64,000 nucleotides of DNA from JAAYCU01 sp964401335 (GTDB lineage: Bacteria > Planctomycetota > Phycisphaerae > UBA1845 > PWPN01). Position 1 is the stretch's first letter. Each line of letters begins with the position of its first letter. The translations under genes were made by a program, and so were the position numbers. This document shows, in pieces, positions 62,685-64,000 of the stretch. Below the pieces are notes generated by a model. The model ran no database searches, was not told the DNA's origin, and worked only from the letters and a program-made list of their open reading frames with translations. Location: contig CAYNYK010000006.1 in NCBI GenBank assembly GCA_964401335.1, positions 14,366 to 78,365 of the forward strand, in the 5' to 3' direction.

Positions 62685-62840
62685 GACCACCTCCGTTGGC
62701 CTCAAACAGAATCATAACAATTCGGGGGATACCATACTGATTTCTCCGGCTTGTTGGATTTTCCGCCTCAAGGCTACTCCCTCCGTCCCCGCGTCCCTCC
62801 GTCTTACCACCCCTCCCTCCTGCTGCGTGGATGGCGTAGG

Positions 62841-63854
62841 TCAGATCATGCCCTGTTCGCGGAGGCGTTGGAGGACGCCCTGGGTAATCTGGCTAATACG
62901 GTCTTCCTCCATGCGGCCGGTGCGGGGCGGGCAGCCTTCATGCGGGGGCTCGACGTAGCCGAAATCGGCGAGAATGCATTGTAGGACGCGCTGCAAAGCG
63001 GCGCGGTTGATGTTCTGGGTTTCGCTGAGCGGCTGGCGGCTGCGGCCCATGGCCAGGCCGCGCAGCTCGACGGCCGCCCGGAATCCTTCGGGGAAATCGG
63101 CCGAGTAGACCATCGCGTCGAACAGTTCGAGCAGGCGATATTGCAGGTGCATCGCCTCATCGAGCCGGCCCGCGCGGGTCAGATCGTACATCCGGCGGGT
63201 CAGTTCAGGCACCACGCCGCTGGTGGCGTGCGTACCGCCGTCGCAGCCGACGATGAGCATGGGCACCAGGACAGCCTCCCAGCCGGTGAGGAAGGAAAAG
63301 TCCGGGCGAATCGGCCGTACGGCGGCGATCATCCGCATCATGTGGGCCAGATCGCCGGACGAATCCTTGATCCCGACGATGCGTTCGAGCTCGGCCAAGC
63401 GGCGGATGGTCGGCACGTCGATCGGGCTGGCGAACATGGGGATGTTGTAAAGGGTCACATCGATCGGCGAATGCAGGGCGATTTCGCGGAAGTAGGCGTA
63501 GACCGATTCCGAGCTGAGGCGGTAATAGAAGGGCGAGACGATGGCCACCGCCCGAGCCCCGCAGCCGGCGTAGTCTTCGCAGGCCTGAAGCGTCTCATCG
63601 ATATTGGCCTCGGCCGCGCCGGCCAGCACCGGCACCCGCCCGGCGGCCTGGTCGCAGACGATGTGCACGATCCATCGTCGCTCCTCCGGCGTGAAGCGTA
63701 TGAATTCACCCGTCGAGCCGTTGGGGTACAGGCCGTGCACTCCGCGCTCGATCAGCCAATCAATGTAACGGCGCAGTTCGGCCTCGTTGATTTGCCCCTG
63801 CTCGTCCAGCGGGACCATGTGGGGAGTGAAAATACCTTGTATTTGACCGGCCAT
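62841..63854 (-). CDS. DapA/NanA family aldolase
   Basis: 337 residues. GIFTPHMVPLDEQGQINEAE and YPNGSTGEFIRFTPEERRWI match the pyruvate-binding loop of the dihydrodipicolinate synthase/N-acetylneuraminate lyase family; LYNIPMFASPID has the catalytic Tyr and VGIKDSSGDLAHM the Schiff-base Lys. The extra ~35 C-terminal residues fit the sugar-acid lyase-like branch rather than DapA of lysine synthesis. The start at 63854 begins MAGQIQGIFTPHM; an upstream in-frame ATG (63908) is less likely. Confidence 0.9.
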   Translation of the reverse strand: MAGQIQGIFTPHMVPLDEQGQINEAELRRYIDWLIERGVHGLYPNGSTGEFIRFTPEERRWIVHIVCDQAAGRVPVLAGAAEANIDETLQACEDYAGCGARAVAIVSPFYYRLSSESVYAYFREIALHSPIDVTLYNIPMFASPIDVPTIRRLAELERIVGIKDSSGDLAHMMRMIAAVRPIRPDFSFLTGWEAVLVPMLIVGCDGGTHATSGVVPELTRRMYDLTRAGRLDEAMHLQYRLLELFDAMVYSADFPEGFRAAVELRGLAMGRSRQPLSETQNINRAALQRVLQCILADFGYVEPPHEGCPPRTGRMEEDRISQITQGVLQRLREQGMI

Positions 63855-64000
63855 AGCCTGCTTCCGTTTCACGGGCGAAAACCATTCATCGCCCCCAACA
63901 GAAAACATAGCATCGGCGTCTGGCCTGTCAAATCGCTGTTACCAGCTGGACTTTTGCAAAATCGAAAATCCTAGGCATTTTATGGGCATTTTGACGATAA

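Overview
This 64 kb window is chromosomal DNA of a GC-rich, Gram-negative-type bacterium. Gene content points to a planctomycete-like organism: many secreted or sugar-handling enzymes (GH38, GH99-like, parallel beta-helix, FucI-like isomerase, PIG-L deacetylase, NagB-like, Gfo/Idh/MocA, TIM-barrel isomerase, DapA-like), a type I dehydroquinase fused to an AroE-like domain, a URO-D-like protein, and many palindromic repeats between genes. This assignment is inference from gene families; there is no rRNA or other phylogenetic marker beyond thrS, tyrS, infC and recO. I see no phage, IS element, CRISPR array or integrase.

Layout. 1-4.9 kb: a C39-like peptidase cut by the window edge, a PP-loop N-acetyl-sugar amidotransferase-like protein, an AAA+ ATPase with an N-terminal helical region, and two overlapping cysteine-cluster genes. 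5.4-9.3 kb: a PIG-L deacetylase/NagB-like pair, then panB with a coupled polyprenyl-sugar glycosyltransferase, and tRNA-Arg(CCT). 9.3-22.9 kb: GH38 mannosidase homologue, nadA, secreted proteins, a beta-helix protein, a FucI-like isomerase, a URO-D-like protein and a sodium/solute symporter. 23.4-28.9 kb: a compact signalling/pilus operon (PilM, PilN-like, histidine kinase, response regulator, 12-codon leader, HD-GYP). 28.9-37.8 kb: amidohydrolase, tRNA-Leu(GAG), dipeptide epimerase, REC-GGDEF cyclase, class III aminotransferase, alpha/beta hydrolase, an array of hairpins, and AroD fused to an AroE remnant. 38.5-50.6 kb: thrS-infC, sat, recO, a large secreted GH99-like protein with six repeats, tyrS, rnk and two small linked unknown genes. 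50.7-64 kb: oxidoreductase, OppA-OppB only, a sugar epimerase next to a nucleotidyltransferase-GHMP kinase fusion, MtaB with an Rrf2 regulator, a Tat-exported TIM-barrel protein, a zinc-ribbon membrane protein and a DapA-like protein.

How parts work together. PilM/PilN-like, kinase/regulator and HD-GYP are translationally coupled and would link a surface machine to c-di-GMP; the GGDEF cyclase at 32 kb could supply the signal. The epimerase plus kinase-nucleotidyltransferase fusion looks like a self-contained sugar activation route. The Rrf2-MtaB pair suggests Fe-S- or redox-controlled methyl-group metabolism.

The least expected features are an array of hairpins with TCCT/AGGA loops and changing but still complementary stems (36.4-36.6 kb), a dispersed palindrome family with constant outer and changing inner arms (at least six copies), and four enzymes that look catalytically altered: GH38 lacking its nucleophile Asp, alpha/beta hydrolase lacking its nucleophile, AroE domain lacking its NADP-binding half, and the NagB-like protein.
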